Source: Bacteroidota bacterium (lineage in GTDB: Bacteria > Bacteroidota > Rhodothermia > Rhodothermales > Bin80). From it: 64,000 nt of DNA. Shown here one piece after another: positions 29,682-41,856 of the stretch. The notes under the pieces were generated by a model, which saw only the letters and a list, made by a program, of their open reading frames with translations, ran no database searches and was not told the origin of the DNA. The position numbers were made by a program, and so were the translations under genes. The stretch covers positions 1 through 64,000 of the forward strand of contig JAPOUL010000090.1 in NCBI GenBank assembly GCA_026708685.1. The letters run 5' to 3'. How positions within the stretch are numbered: position 1 is the first letter of the stretch; each line of letters starts with the position of its first letter.

Positions 29682-30074
29682 TCATTCATCATCTGAAGAG
29701 TCTTCATCTTCTAATTCTTGTCTTACTTCCTCTTCCATTTTCCACATGAATGCTATAACTGCAGCTCTTACCGTCTCGCAAAAGGGGCTCATCCTCTGGT
29801 CAAGAATTTTGATTTTGATCATCTCAAGGACCTCACCCTCTTCAAGTTCGCGAAACGCCCACACACTCAGACTTTCATGTCCTTGCGTAACATCCTTTCG
29901 CAACTCCACGGTTGCTTGGGCCCAGATATAGTCATACCCAGACTTTGGTTTTATCAAAAGCAGATCACCTGGTGCGGCTTGTGGTGAGAGCAAGGCAGTC
30001 GTGGTTCCTACACGTACTGCATACCAAAAACTCACATGCGTATTCAGGATGTCATGTCTCTCGTCAATTTTCAT
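29682..30074 (-). CDS. Hypothetical acidic protein
   Basis: The protein has 130 residues from ATG 30074. A mixed alpha/beta-like body (ALLSPQAAPGDLLLIKP, then IWAQATVELRKDV) is followed by a helix and a very acidic C-terminal tail (EEEVRQELEDEDSSDDE). There is no signal peptide and no recognised family. Composition is protein-like and the frame is isolated, with clear space on both sides. That supports a real gene. Confidence 0.55.
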   Translation of the reverse strand: MKIDERHDILNTHVSFWYAVRVGTTTALLSPQAAPGDLLLIKPKSGYDYIWAQATVELRKDVTQGHESLSVWAFRELEEGEVLEMIKIKILDQRMSPFCETVRAAVIAFMWKMEEEVRQELEDEDSSDDE

Positions 30075-32549
<2,475 letters not shown>

Positions 32550-32555
32550 GTGGGC

Positions 32556-33524
32556 ATGGACTCTACCGTTGGTATCGTAGTTCCAGTCTATGACGAGGCT
32601 GAATCCGTACGTCTTCTTGCAGAAGAAATTCGTCAGAGTTGCGAGAAGTCCAACATTGCCTTTGAGGTCTGGTTTATCGATGATGGGTCTCGGGATCATT
32701 CGTGGGATGAAATCATTGAGATTTGTTCTTCAGACTGGCGTTTCCATGGGATTCGGTTTCGTCGTAATTATGGAAAGAGTGCTGCTCTTGCAGCCGGATT
32801 TGAGCATATCAATGCACGAATCGTCATCACCATGGATGCAGATTTACAAGATGATCCGAACGAAATACCGCATCTCGTGGCTACCATTGATGAGGGGTAT
32901 GACCTAGTGAGTGGATGGAAGAAAGTACGGAAAGATCCTTGGACCAAGACCCTGCCCAGTCGATTTTTTAATTTTGTGACTCGTATCGTATCAGGAATTG
33001 CTCTTCATGACTTCAATTGTGGATTGAAAGCGTATCGACGTGAGGTGGTGAAATCGATCCATATCTATGGGGAAATGCATCGTTACCTACCTCTACTGGC
33101 CAAATGGGAGGGCTTTACCCGCATCACAGAGCACAGAATTAACCACCGAGTTCGTCGGCACGGAAAATCTAAATTCGGACTGGAACGCTACATTCGTGGC
33201 TGTTTGGATTTAGTGACGGTGACTTTTCTCACGCGTTTTGGAGCTCGGCCCATGCATTTTTTTGGATCCATGGGACTGCTTGCATTTTTAGGTGGTTTCG
33301 TGATCAGTTTATGGATTACTCTGGATAAAATTCTCTATGACAATCCAGTAGGTGATCGCCCTGCTCTATTACTGGGTATTTTGCTCATTATGGTTGGGGT
33401 TCAGTTCATGTGTACTGGATTTATTGGAGATCTTATTTTAAGGGGGCGGATGGAAGACAGCCGACCCTATGAGATCATTGATAAAGTAGAGATCCATCAA
33501 AGCGAAAATGATCCATCATCTTGA
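32556..33524 (+). CDS. GT2 glycosyltransferase, polyprenyl-phosphate sugar transferase type
   Basis: The protein has 322 residues; the ATG at 32556 is 6 bp after the gyrB stop, and a GTG directly after that stop is an alternative. The N-terminal GT-A domain has IVVPVYDEAESV, WFIDDGSRDHSW and ITMDADLQDDP (metal-binding DAD). Two C-terminal helices at about 232-255 and 270-292 match the DPM1/GtrB/ArnC-type enzymes, which load a sugar onto undecaprenyl phosphate at the inner membrane. Its position right behind gyrB suggests co-transcription without a functional link. Confidence 0.9.
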   Translation: MDSTVGIVVPVYDEAESVRLLAEEIRQSCEKSNIAFEVWFIDDGSRDHSWDEIIEICSSDWRFHGIRFRRNYGKSAALAAGFEHINARIVITMDADLQDDPNEIPHLVATIDEGYDLVSGWKKVRKDPWTKTLPSRFFNFVTRIVSGIALHDFNCGLKAYRREVVKSIHIYGEMHRYLPLLAKWEGFTRITEHRINHRVRRHGKSKFGLERYIRGCLDLVTVTFLTRFGARPMHFFGSMGLLAFLGGFVISLWITLDKILYDNPVGDRPALLLGILLIMVGVQFMCTGFIGDLILRGRMEDSRPYEIIDKVEIHQSENDPSS

Positions 33525-34075
33525 GATGCACCACTATCTGAGTATGATACTCTAATCCAGAGTACAAACTTATTTTATGAACAACTTCAAGTCTGTCGAG
33601 AAACTTTATTTAAAGCCTCAATTTACTCTCATCGTATGAATTCTTCTATTTTCAGGGCAGATGAGTAATCGATACCAAGGGGTGGAAATGGTGTATTCTG
33701 TACTGTTGGGAGTCTGGATTATAATCTTCTTTATGATCTCGATTCTCAGATCAGCAACAGATGTATTGTTGCTCAAACCCTAAGATAATCGTTTGATAAT
33801 ATAACATCACTGCACCCTGATGGAAGAAGTAATTGCAACCATGCAAAGGTCGCATCGGTATGTAAATGAACTCACATGACGAAGAGAATTGGGACTGAGT
33901 TTTGTTGTAACCATAAATTTGCGTATATTGTCGCAACTGCACAAAGTTAGAGATAAAACCCACCTGATTATAGATCTGGAAACGCTAACTTTCTGTGTTG
34001 TTCATTTTGTTCTTCATCTTTTCATTTACAAAATTATGATTTACCCCCCCCCATATCACATATAAATCATGTGAT
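33525..34075. other. Intergenic stretch with a short membrane ORF and a C9 tract
   Basis: It contains the 40-codon ORF at 33661-33783 and a run of nine C at 34044-34052, close upstream of the next gene. The minus-strand ORF at 33751-33963 lacks protein-like composition. Confidence 0.45.
33661..33783 (+). CDS. Possible 40-residue single-pass membrane protein
   Basis: ATG at 33661 opens a 40-codon frame. A polar start (MSNRYQGVEM) precedes a continuous hydrophobic stretch of about 18 residues (residues 11-29) and a short polar tail ending TAA. This is the pattern of a small transmembrane protein. No Shine-Dalgarno site is seen, but none is expected here. It may equally be chance in AT-rich DNA. 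Confidence 0.25.
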   Translation: MSNRYQGVEMVYSVLLGVWIIIFFMISILRSATDVLLLKP

Positions 34076-34105
34076 AAAACATTTTTCATCTCCTTAGCAC
34101 TACTT

Positions 34106-34684
34106 TTGTGCTTTGTCATTATTCCCCAATCTGAAGCTGAAGTCGTAGATCAGCGTGTCCGTGTGATCCATAAGTCTGGTTTAACAAATATTGGATCAAT
34201 TGCTGATGTCAACGAATCCTTATTTGTTGTGTATGATCATCACTCGGCTCAGTATAGCCAAATACCCTACAATAATGTAGGTGTTCTTTCCATAAATCAA
34301 GGGACCCGTAGCTATGTAAAAAAAGGGATTGTTTATGGAGCACTTTCTGGTTCCATTGGTACTGGCCCTGGCCAGATCAACCCCCGAAAAGCCTACGCAC
34401 AGGGTAAATCCCTCACTTTCAAGGTATTGGCTTGTAAGACATGCCCCATCCAAGCATCAGAGCTTGACCGTGATCGAGCGATGAGTTTAGCCGCCAGTTT
34501 GGAAGCCCTCTATGCTGATGAAGAAACGGGTTCACCCGATGACGATGTGGTCTATTCCTTGTGTTCTTCTGAAGTTGAAGACTGCGGCATTCGTCTGGAA
34601 GTCGTCCATTATTTTCTGACGCGCCGTTATCGGCTCCAAACCCCTGTCAGAGGTATCCAAAATGAGGTGATTGATGAAAATTAG
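34106..34684 (+). CDS. Small exported hypothetical protein (start codon uncertain)
   Basis: The first standard start is TTG at 34106, giving 192 residues. The open frame continues upstream to a TGA at 34037. Translated from AAA at 34076 it reads KTFFISLALLLCFV, completing an evident signal peptide that a TTG start would cut in half. No ATG, GTG or TTG lies in frame there. The nearest ATG (34069) is out of frame by one base. The body has a beta-rich N-terminal half and a cysteine pair, CKTC. Function is unknown. It overlaps the outer-membrane barrel gene by 11 bp, so the two are likely partners. Confidence 0.6.
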   Translation: MCFVIIPQSEAEVVDQRVRVIHKSGLTNIGSIADVNESLFVVYDHHSAQYSQIPYNNVGVLSINQGTRSYVKKGIVYGALSGSIGTGPGQINPRKAYAQGKSLTFKVLACKTCPIQASELDRDRAMSLAASLEALYADEETGSPDDDVVYSLCSSEVEDCGIRLEVVHYFLTRRYRLQTPVRGIQNEVIDEN

Positions 34685-35624
34685 AACTTCATTACGAGAA
34701 CTGCTATGTCCGCTATTACTGTTTGCAGCTACCCTATTTTCTGCACCTTCTTCCTTTGGACAAGGGACCCCTTGGATTGCAGAACCCCGTACAGGAAGTA
34801 TAAGTGTTTCCTATTTCAATCAAAATGCCACCCAGTTTTATAGAGGCTCAGAAATTGTGAAGGGTCCCTTAGCGGCAACCGATGCTAATCTTGGCCAGAA
34901 TACGGTGTGGATAGGTGCCAATTACGCCCTGAGTGATGCAGTCGCTCTTGACCTACAAACAGGCTGGGCTGAGAGTTATGTGGATGGGGCTGTCGGACCT
35001 TCTGGTGGAGAAGAAAATTATAGTGGGTTGTACGACACTCATCTGTCACTGACTTGGCGATTTGCAGATGAGTTGGTGGACGATTTGCCCAGTTTAGCGG
35101 TACGTTTCGGTGCAACGGTTCCAGGGGGATATGACACGGGCTATATCAACTCGCTTGGAGACGGTGGCACATCGTTTGAATGGTCTCTCATTGCAGGGAA
35201 GTTCGGAAGTGTTGCTGGTGTATCTGGTGAGTTTGGATACCGCGAGAGGGGTTCAACATCCATCAATACCTCTGCAGTCGGAGCGATCGAAGGGGTTAAT
35301 GTTGATATTCCATCTGAAATTTTCGTGAATCTATGGGTCTTTGTACCTCTTGGAAATCGGATCAGAATTGCTGGAAATTATCGCTTCTCCAATTCTACAT
35401 CTGGTATAGATATCGGTGACGAGGATTTTTCACCAAGCCGTTTCCCAGAACTTGAAGAGGATCGTCAGATTCTTGGAGGTCGAGTCTTCGCCGATTTATT
35501 TAGTGGTGTCAGTGCCTACGGATTTTATGGGAGTGTCGTCGGTGGGCGTAACACAGCGAAGTCTACCATATTAGGATTCGGGCTGAGTGTAGCCTTAGGT
35601 GGTGGCTTTGGTGGTGGATTATAA
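34674..35624 (+). CDS. Outer-membrane beta-barrel protein
   Basis: The protein has 316 residues from ATG 34674; a TTG one codon earlier is possible. A cleavable signal peptide ends near SFGQG (about residue 29). The rest alternates polar and aromatic residues in short amphipathic strands rich in glycine, as in porin-like barrels, and ends with a glycine-rich GFGGGL. It somewhat resembles the transporter barrels once linked to phenol degradation. It is coupled to the small exported protein upstream. A strong terminator follows 50 bp downstream. Confidence 0.72.
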   Translation: MKIRTSLRELLCPLLLFAATLFSAPSSFGQGTPWIAEPRTGSISVSYFNQNATQFYRGSEIVKGPLAATDANLGQNTVWIGANYALSDAVALDLQTGWAESYVDGAVGPSGGEENYSGLYDTHLSLTWRFADELVDDLPSLAVRFGATVPGGYDTGYINSLGDGGTSFEWSLIAGKFGSVAGVSGEFGYRERGSTSINTSAVGAIEGVNVDIPSEIFVNLWVFVPLGNRIRIAGNYRFSNSTSGIDIGDEDFSPSRFPELEEDRQILGGRVFADLFSGVSAYGFYGSVVGGRNTAKSTILGFGLSVALGGGFGGGL

Positions 35625-35674
35625 CCACTATTATTCCAAAGGATTCTTCGCTATCAATTTGAAATTATTGATTT

Positions 35675-35718
35675 CCAGCCAGTGCGGATGATTCTATTTC
35701 GGCACTGGCTGGTTTTTT
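35675..35718 (+). terminator. Rho-independent terminator
   Basis: CCAGCCAGTGC (35675-35685) pairs perfectly with GCACTGGCTGG (35702-35712) across a 16-base loop. A run of six T follows directly. It closes the transcript of the exported protein/barrel pair. Confidence 0.92.
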
Positions 35719-36263
35719 GACTCGTTATTCTGTCATGTCATTTGAATGATGCATTTGTGTCTTCGCCTGCCCTAAGTTTGAGAAGGTAAAGTCCTCACAG
35801 CACCAATACGTTCAAAAGAATGTGACCTTGTCGTTTTCCGTAAAATCTATGTGATTGAACGAAATCTTCGTGAGCACGGAGCATCGTTTGAGGAACGTCG
35901 GCGAGAACGTCAAACAAACACTAGAAAATCAACTCCACGATAGATCTAGAGGTGGTAGAGTCAAGGGGCGGCGCGGTGCCCTTAGGGTACTGTGGAATTT
36001 CCATCGGTTTCGCTTTGGTCCTCAGTCAGGCTCCCATAAGTCGTTTCCGCCGCATGGTCGCTGAACTACTCTTGTTGCCCTTTAACCTTAGTACTTCATA
36101 TTTACATCGTTACCTCCATCATGCGTTAAGGCCGCTACCAACCGGAGCGACAGGTGTTGGGTGGGGGTTGCACCCACCACAGGAAAGTGCCTTTCCACGG
36201 CGCACGGCAACATCAATCTGAATAAGTGGGCAATTTCATCTGAATATATACAAACCAACGCAC
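35719..36263. other. Unassigned stretch before the NACHT-like operon
   Basis: The 545-bp stretch becomes more GC-rich after about 35830. An open frame at 35952-36221 (plus, 89 codons) is partly hydrophobic (GYCGISIGFALVL, then RRMVAELLLLPFNLS) and may be a decayed gene piece. A short hairpin GGGTG/CACCC lies near 36158-36175. I could not assign an RNA family. Confidence 0.35.
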
Positions 36264-39200
36264 TCATGGAATTACATGGAGTTCATCTACAATCTCTCTC
36301 TTGCTCACATCAATCACTATTATAGAAATGAAATGATGGAATTGCAGTCGAATCTGTTGCTCTAGGAGATCCCTGAGTTCTTGGGAGGTTTGCGGTATTT
36401 TTCCAGAGGGTGATACAACATGCGTATACCTATCACCAAACCAAAAGACAAGATAGATCCAATATCCGCTAGCAGTTGCTACTCCCGTATCGATTTGGAG
36501 ATAATGTTTAGGAATTTTACTCCAAATGTCTAAGCTTAAGTTGTTTCTGATCACCATAGAAATCTGTTGATTTGAGTCATGGTTAAGACAAAGATCTATC
36601 CGATCATTATAAGTGCTACTTTCTTTGATCTGAGCGTGAATGTCATTTTTGTCAAAGATTTGCCCCAAAGTCGAGATAAACAGGTCACGGAGAGATTTTT
36701 CATGTTTTGGATTGGGTGACGTGATCCTTTCATCCGAATTCCATTCCCAATAATCCCGCCACTCTTTAATATAAGGATCTACCATTCCTACAGCAAAATC
36801 TTCTAATAACTCTACTGCCACGCTATTCAAATCGGCTAAGTTTGAAGGTGGACCGTTATGGAGAACATTCAAGCTATCAGATAGCGTCAAGTCTTTTTTC
36901 TGGGTTTTCTGCTTTCGGAAGATCTGTTCATGAATGGCTAGTGTGATTTCAGGTTTCCATGCACTTAGATCAGGATCAGATGCAAGTGTAGATAGAGCAA
37001 GAACCGCTCTATGGTTCACACGTCTAGAAAGCTCCTGGATGCACGGCCTGAAAAGGTCATGAATTCCTTTGGATATGCTTGCATGAGAATTCAATGTATT
37101 GGGAGTATCAGGTAAAATAAAAGGTATTACCTGGTGGGCGATCGATTGGATGAAGATGCAAATCTCATGAGGTGACCACTGATCAATATGTTTAAAAAGT
37201 GCTACCCTTCCGCCTAAATCAAAAAATTTGAGAACATGGCGTATTCTGGCCTTTCGTCCAGTGGCTAGAAAATGAATAAAATGTGGGAGACATTGATCCT
37301 GGGCAATACACAATCCTGCAGACAACAGCAGAGCCTGCTGAGCTACATCCATGTTTTTTCGATTCAGCCTTTGAAGAATCAAATTTTTGACCTCTACTTT
37401 GTTGATGAATTCGGAAGTCATAGAATAGACCCGAAGAATGCACATGAGAGTAGCATGAAACGATTTCAATTGGAACCCGCTACACTTGGTAGGGAAAATG
37501 GTGATCAACTTCCTTCTGACTACAAGAGTTACAACCTTTTCATAAACCTCTTCAAAGGATAACATGAGGAAATGATCTACTGGTTCAGCTCCCGACCGCA
37601 CGCATGCTCTGTGAATGGAAACCAGCGAGTCTGCGACAGCTTTCGGGTCATTCTCTAGAGCGTTTCGGTACCAGATTGGAAGATCTATACTCAGAGATTG
37701 ATGCTTCAGAGAATCTTCAAGTTGAGTAAAATTTGTAACAAAATAAAATCCAAGCACTGTACGTTTTTCACTGTCGGACAATTGACTGAACATCATTTCA
37801 CCGTCCTCCTCTAAAACTGCAAGAATAGGGTGTGCAAAGAGGGAGCGTTCACCCTTCTGATGCATCTCTGCAATAGCTTCTAAAACTGGCAAATCTTGCC
37901 GGCTCATGACACTATGAAATCCACTCCAAACCACATCAATAAGATTCCTGTCTTCATTCAGGTACCTAGAAAGGTAATTCCGCCCATTTAGGCATTCATG
38001 ATGACCGTAGAAATAAATTCGGGCAAATTTATCAAGAAGTTTTAGGGAACAACGGCCTTGGGCGACTTCATTGGTTTTGAGTTTTAGATAGGACAACTCA
38101 TTCTGTCGGCCCATCTCAAATGTTGATACATTCAACTTGGTTCTTGCTGAATGTGATTGATTTTCCTTTTGCCTGTGGTTTGCCTTGTCTAACAAGCGTT
38201 TCTGATTCCATTGGTGTAAAGTCGATATGTTTGAGACATGTTGAGTCACCTGGTCATCAGAAATAGGATCTGCCCAACCCTTTTTTTCCAGAGTAGCCCA
38301 ATGAGCAAAGATTTTGGATACGCTTGGTTGAATATGAGCAAGTTCAACTGCACGGTTTAGACACCATGAACGAAAGTCTTTAGATACATTTCGACCGAGA
38401 AATTTTTGTGGTAAGTTAGCATCACATTTCCCTTGGGCGGCTGTGTATCTTTGATGATTCAGTCCGAATTCAATTAGTTTATATTGGAGTGATTTTCGCT
38501 TACTTAACCATTGAAGAACTGATCCATGGTGATTGATTGGTGGATATGGAAACCCTGAATAGTTCACTATAATAAGTTGGGAAAAATCTTCGTTCAACTC
38601 AAGTAGTGCAAACCAGTCATATAAATCGGAAATGTCCATCTGATCTCCAAATGTTTCAAGTCCTTTTAGTAGGAGTTTTATCACAATATCTGTGCAATTG
38701 GCTTGATATAGTTGTGGGAGAATCATCTTACTTTGACTACAAAAGACATCCAATAATATCTTGATCTGTATTCCTTTGGCTTTTTCAATAAGTCTTGTTA
38801 AAACGTATTCCATTGCAGGGAGTGGTAGAGATTTGAGATCATTCCATAATTCATCTGATGAAAGATGAACCTGAAATCTATAGTCAACAACATGATAGAG
38901 TATCTGATAGTCTTCATCTGGCAAATTTTCATTCTTTAAATCCTGGAGAAGGTCATATAGAATTGTTTCAAGACTGGGTGAATCGGAGACCATCTCATTC
39001 AATACGGCAAGTGCTCGGACTCGAATCTTCACTTTCCAAGTCGGATCATAAAGAATGGTCAAGATTTGTTCAAGATCTGGACATTGGTGAGAGGATACTG
39101 TAAACAACTGATCAAATCGTTGAGACCTGTCATGGACTATTTTCCCTCCTGATAAAAGAAAATGTAGAAGATCTTGCCGTTTTTGATCGCGTTCTTTTGA

Positions 39201-40475
39201 GGATATCAATCTCCAAATTTCGGACAATCCAGAGAGGCTAGCAAATACTCCCATAGAAGTAGCGAAACAGAACATCTCGTTGAAGGGCATACGCTGTTCC
39301 AAGTTGAGAACTATGCGACGCAGTTGCTCAGGTGTCAAGTTGCTGGGATCTCCATCAAATGCCAATACGCTTGGATTGGAATGAATGATTGATGATCGGA
39401 CATCTGAATTGAATAAAGCAAGCCATGCAACAAGCCCTTTAAGGTCATGAAATGGATTTCCAGTTGTATCCAAAAGTAATGAAAGAACGCGTCTCCAACC
39501 TAATCCCTGTTGTATGATCTCACTTAGGTAACGGGCACCTAAAAATTCCGCAATGATCCGGTGGGTCGGAGTACGGCAATACTTCGTCCCCGTAAAGATA
39601 TCCGATTCTATAACTGAATACAAAGTGGAATGATCTTCATCAACAAGATCGGATAATGCGAGAATATCTCGGTTGGCTTTACCCTTAACAGTCCAACCCT
39701 TCTTATTGTGAATCAATAAAAGTGCACATAGAAACCCAGCATGATGCAGAAGAGTATCTGAGCATAGCGTTTGACGATCTGATCTAAAGGTATCGTCATC
39801 GCGAAAGTATAATTCATTGATAAGCTGAGAGCATGCCTTTTCAAATATATCGAATGGAGTACTACTCCAGTCACCACCTTTGATGGCATGAAGCAATATA
39901 TGGAGTAACTGAGGATTATATAGAAATGATTCCAGCCAGTGATCGTCCAACTTATCCTTCAGTACAGTTTCAATAAGTTCACATTCTACAAACATTTGTT
40001 CAATGTCGGTATGGTGAAGTGGATCAAGTTGAAGTACTGGAATGTTGATCAATCCTAGAGCTGAAGATAACTGCCGCAAATGTCCCTTTCCAAGCCAACT
40101 ATTACTGCGGCATGAAAGGCGAAATCTTGGACTTTCAAGATGTGTAAGGGTAGAAACGATTTGCTGAATCGTGTCCTCTGGAGAACCTACGATCAATCGA
40201 GCTTCATCAAGTCCATCAATAAATATAGGGACTTGTGGAGGTAGTGGACTCTGCTGGATCCCATTAAGCAGAAATCGTCGGGCCGATATGGGCTTTGGTG
40301 CTCCAATTCGTTCAGATTCGATCTCAAACTCCGTACTCTTGCCCATTCCTGGCTCGCCCAATAGTACATAACCAAAATCAGATTGAAAATCGGTTAAGGA
40401 TAGATTTTCTTTGCCAAAACGAAGGTCTTCTCTGGGCCATAAAAGAGTCACTCTCCGGGGTACAATTACTCTCAT
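36264..40475 (-). CDS. Large NACHT/STAND-type NTPase with degraded PD-(D/E)XK-like C-terminus
   Basis: The protein has 1403 residues. Walker A is GEPGMGKST (40-48). Walker B is IFIDGLDEAR (84-93), with the D-G-L-D-E form typical of NACHT. RLSCRSNSW (119-127) is the sensor-1 strand. HRIIAEFLGARYL (305-317) matches the conserved helix after the NACHT winged helix. About 800 residues of helical repeats, probably sensor-like, follow. The C-terminal 110 residues match a PD-(D/E)XK-type end module I know from related NTPases (GYWIYLVFWFG, SPSGKIPQTSQELRDLL, ISIIVIDVSK). There the D is kept (D1294) but the expected E-x-K reads V1308-I-R1310. Its ATG overlaps the stop of the DUF4143-type ATPase by 4 bp. 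An antiphage role is inference. Confidence 0.75.
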   Translation of the reverse strand: MRVIVPRRVTLLWPREDLRFGKENLSLTDFQSDFGYVLLGEPGMGKSTEFEIESERIGAPKPISARRFLLNGIQQSPLPPQVPIFIDGLDEARLIVGSPEDTIQQIVSTLTHLESPRFRLSCRSNSWLGKGHLRQLSSALGLINIPVLQLDPLHHTDIEQMFVECELIETVLKDKLDDHWLESFLYNPQLLHILLHAIKGGDWSSTPFDIFEKACSQLINELYFRDDDTFRSDRQTLCSDTLLHHAGFLCALLLIHNKKGWTVKGKANRDILALSDLVDEDHSTLYSVIESDIFTGTKYCRTPTHRIIAEFLGARYLSEIIQQGLGWRRVLSLLLDTTGNPFHDLKGLVAWLALFNSDVRSSIIHSNPSVLAFDGDPSNLTPEQLRRIVLNLEQRMPFNEMFCFATSMGVFASLSGLSEIWRLISSKERDQKRQDLLHFLLSGGKIVHDRSQRFDQLFTVSSHQCPDLEQILTILYDPTWKVKIRVRALAVLNEMVSDSPSLETILYDLLQDLKNENLPDEDYQILYHVVDYRFQVHLSSDELWNDLKSLPLPAMEYVLTRLIEKAKGIQIKILLDVFCSQSKMILPQLYQANCTDIVIKLLLKGLETFGDQMDISDLYDWFALLELNEDFSQLIIVNYSGFPYPPINHHGSVLQWLSKRKSLQYKLIEFGLNHQRYTAAQGKCDANLPQKFLGRNVSKDFRSWCLNRAVELAHIQPSVSKIFAHWATLEKKGWADPISDDQVTQHVSNISTLHQWNQKRLLDKANHRQKENQSHSARTKLNVSTFEMGRQNELSYLKLKTNEVAQGRCSLKLLDKFARIYFYGHHECLNGRNYLSRYLNEDRNLIDVVWSGFHSVMSRQDLPVLEAIAEMHQKGERSLFAHPILAVLEEDGEMMFSQLSDSEKRTVLGFYFVTNFTQLEDSLKHQSLSIDLPIWYRNALENDPKAVADSLVSIHRACVRSGAEPVDHFLMLSFEEVYEKVVTLVVRRKLITIFPTKCSGFQLKSFHATLMCILRVYSMTSEFINKVEVKNLILQRLNRKNMDVAQQALLLSAGLCIAQDQCLPHFIHFLATGRKARIRHVLKFFDLGGRVALFKHIDQWSPHEICIFIQSIAHQVIPFILPDTPNTLNSHASISKGIHDLFRPCIQELSRRVNHRAVLALSTLASDPDLSAWKPEITLAIHEQIFRKQKTQKKDLTLSDSLNVLHNGPPSNLADLNSVAVELLEDFAVGMVDPYIKEWRDYWEWNSDERITSPNPKHEKSLRDLFISTLGQIFDKNDIHAQIKESSTYNDRIDLCLNHDSNQQISMVIRNNLSLDIWSKIPKHYLQIDTGVATASGYWIYLVFWFGDRYTHVVSPSGKIPQTSQELRDLLEQQIRLQFHHFISIIVIDVSKREIVDELHVIP

Positions 40476-41794
40476 GATACATCAAATAACTGTTCGGGCT
40501 TTAGACTGAAAAACTCATTGAATGGCATTTCATTAGCTCCAACCACCATGATCCTTGCATGGGGGAACCAATCTTTGAATGCTCTTAATCCGCGTCGAGT
40601 CCGAACTTTACCACTTTTTACTTCTATTCCAAGAAGGTTTTCTCCACGGGCAATCACATAATCAACCTCATTCCGACCGTTTTTGTCTCGCCAGTAATGG
40701 ATATGGGTTCCATAGTCTCGGGTATTGTATAAATGTGCACCCACCGCACTTTCTGCAATATGCCCCCAAAAGGATGGGTTGTTCTTAGCATCCTGAAATG
40801 AATAGACGGAATTTGCTGTCATGAGAGCTGTATTCAGCACATTGAGTTTAGGTATTGAGGCTCTACGACCAGACAAAGGTTTCCACTTATACCGAGAAAG
40901 CGTAGTCATCAAACCTGCACCTGTAAGGAGATCAATATATTTGGCAAGAGTAGTCGTGTTTCCAGCATCTTGGAGCTGCTCCAGCATTTTGTTATAGGAC
41001 ATAATTTGACCCGAATAGTTCGGTGCTAAATCCATAATCTGTCGCATAAGGGCAGGCTTTTCGATACGTTTTTGAGCAATAATATCCCGATTGATAGCTG
41101 GTTCTATGATAGAATTGAGAATATACTTTTTCCAAAGCGGCTCCGAAACACCAAGATTTTTCACATGTCCCCTCACTTTTCCAGTCCATGGACCTGGATA
41201 CCCACCGAAGTACATATACTCATCTACGTTAAAGTCAAAAACATAGGACATTTCCTTGAGCGACCAGTGAGAAATAGGAAATGCATCAAAGCGACCCATG
41301 AGGCTTTCGTTCATTCCTGTAAGCATCCGCCAAGGAGCGGAGCCTAAAATCACAACACGTAATGGACAAAGATTTCTGCGATCGGCATCCCAGAGTCCCT
41401 TGACGATATTAGACCACCTGGGAACCATTTGAATTTCATCCAAAAACAAGACGAATCCTTGGTCGGATTGCTGTGCAGCTATGCGCCCTCTTTCCCATAT
41501 ACCCAAAAGAGTTTCCGTGCTTGGAGTGTTAATCATTTTACGAATTTGATGTTGAGACTTTTGGTCTGCCGTATACAGATCAATCGTCTCAAATTCATCC
41601 GTGCCTGGATTATCCATAGCATAATACTTACAAGGAAACCCCGATTCCATCAACTTACTATAGATCTGTAATGCAATGGTTGTTTTACCCGTTTGACGAG
41701 GACCCGTAATAGCAATGAGACGTAAATTCGGATCGCTTACAATCCAATTCGTAATCTCCGAAACATGGGATCTTTCATATTGAAGGGGTATCAT
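40472..41794 (-). CDS. AAA ATPase with DUF4143 C-terminal domain
   Basis: The protein has 440 residues from ATG 41794; an in-frame start at 41854 would add 20 basic residues. Walker A is GPRQTGKTT and Walker B is FVLFLDEIQMVPRW. A GSAPWRML stretch sits at the sensor-1 position. The C-terminal DUF4143 region holds a complete PD-(D/E)XK-like motif, NEVDYVIARG followed by LGIEVKSG. Proteins of this class are abundant in accessory regions and poorly understood. The stop codon overlaps the NACHT-like start (ATGA), so the two are made together, with this one first. Inverted repeats lie upstream. Confidence 0.85.
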   Translation of the reverse strand: MIPLQYERSHVSEITNWIVSDPNLRLIAITGPRQTGKTTIALQIYSKLMESGFPCKYYAMDNPGTDEFETIDLYTADQKSQHQIRKMINTPSTETLLGIWERGRIAAQQSDQGFVLFLDEIQMVPRWSNIVKGLWDADRRNLCPLRVVILGSAPWRMLTGMNESLMGRFDAFPISHWSLKEMSYVFDFNVDEYMYFGGYPGPWTGKVRGHVKNLGVSEPLWKKYILNSIIEPAINRDIIAQKRIEKPALMRQIMDLAPNYSGQIMSYNKMLEQLQDAGNTTTLAKYIDLLTGAGLMTTLSRYKWKPLSGRRASIPKLNVLNTALMTANSVYSFQDAKNNPSFWGHIAESAVGAHLYNTRDYGTHIHYWRDKNGRNEVDYVIARGENLLGIEVKSGKVRTRRGLRAFKDWFPHARIMVVGANEMPFNEFFSLKPEQLFDVS

Positions 41795-41856
41795 AATTAT
41801 TGATTGAATAAGTTTACTCAATAACTTACTTTTTTTGAAATATAATGTTCCCAAAA

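Noticed and set aside
36150-36180. GGGTG/CACCC hairpin as part of a structured RNA
   Set aside because: It is an isolated short stem with no further conserved structure that I could recognise.
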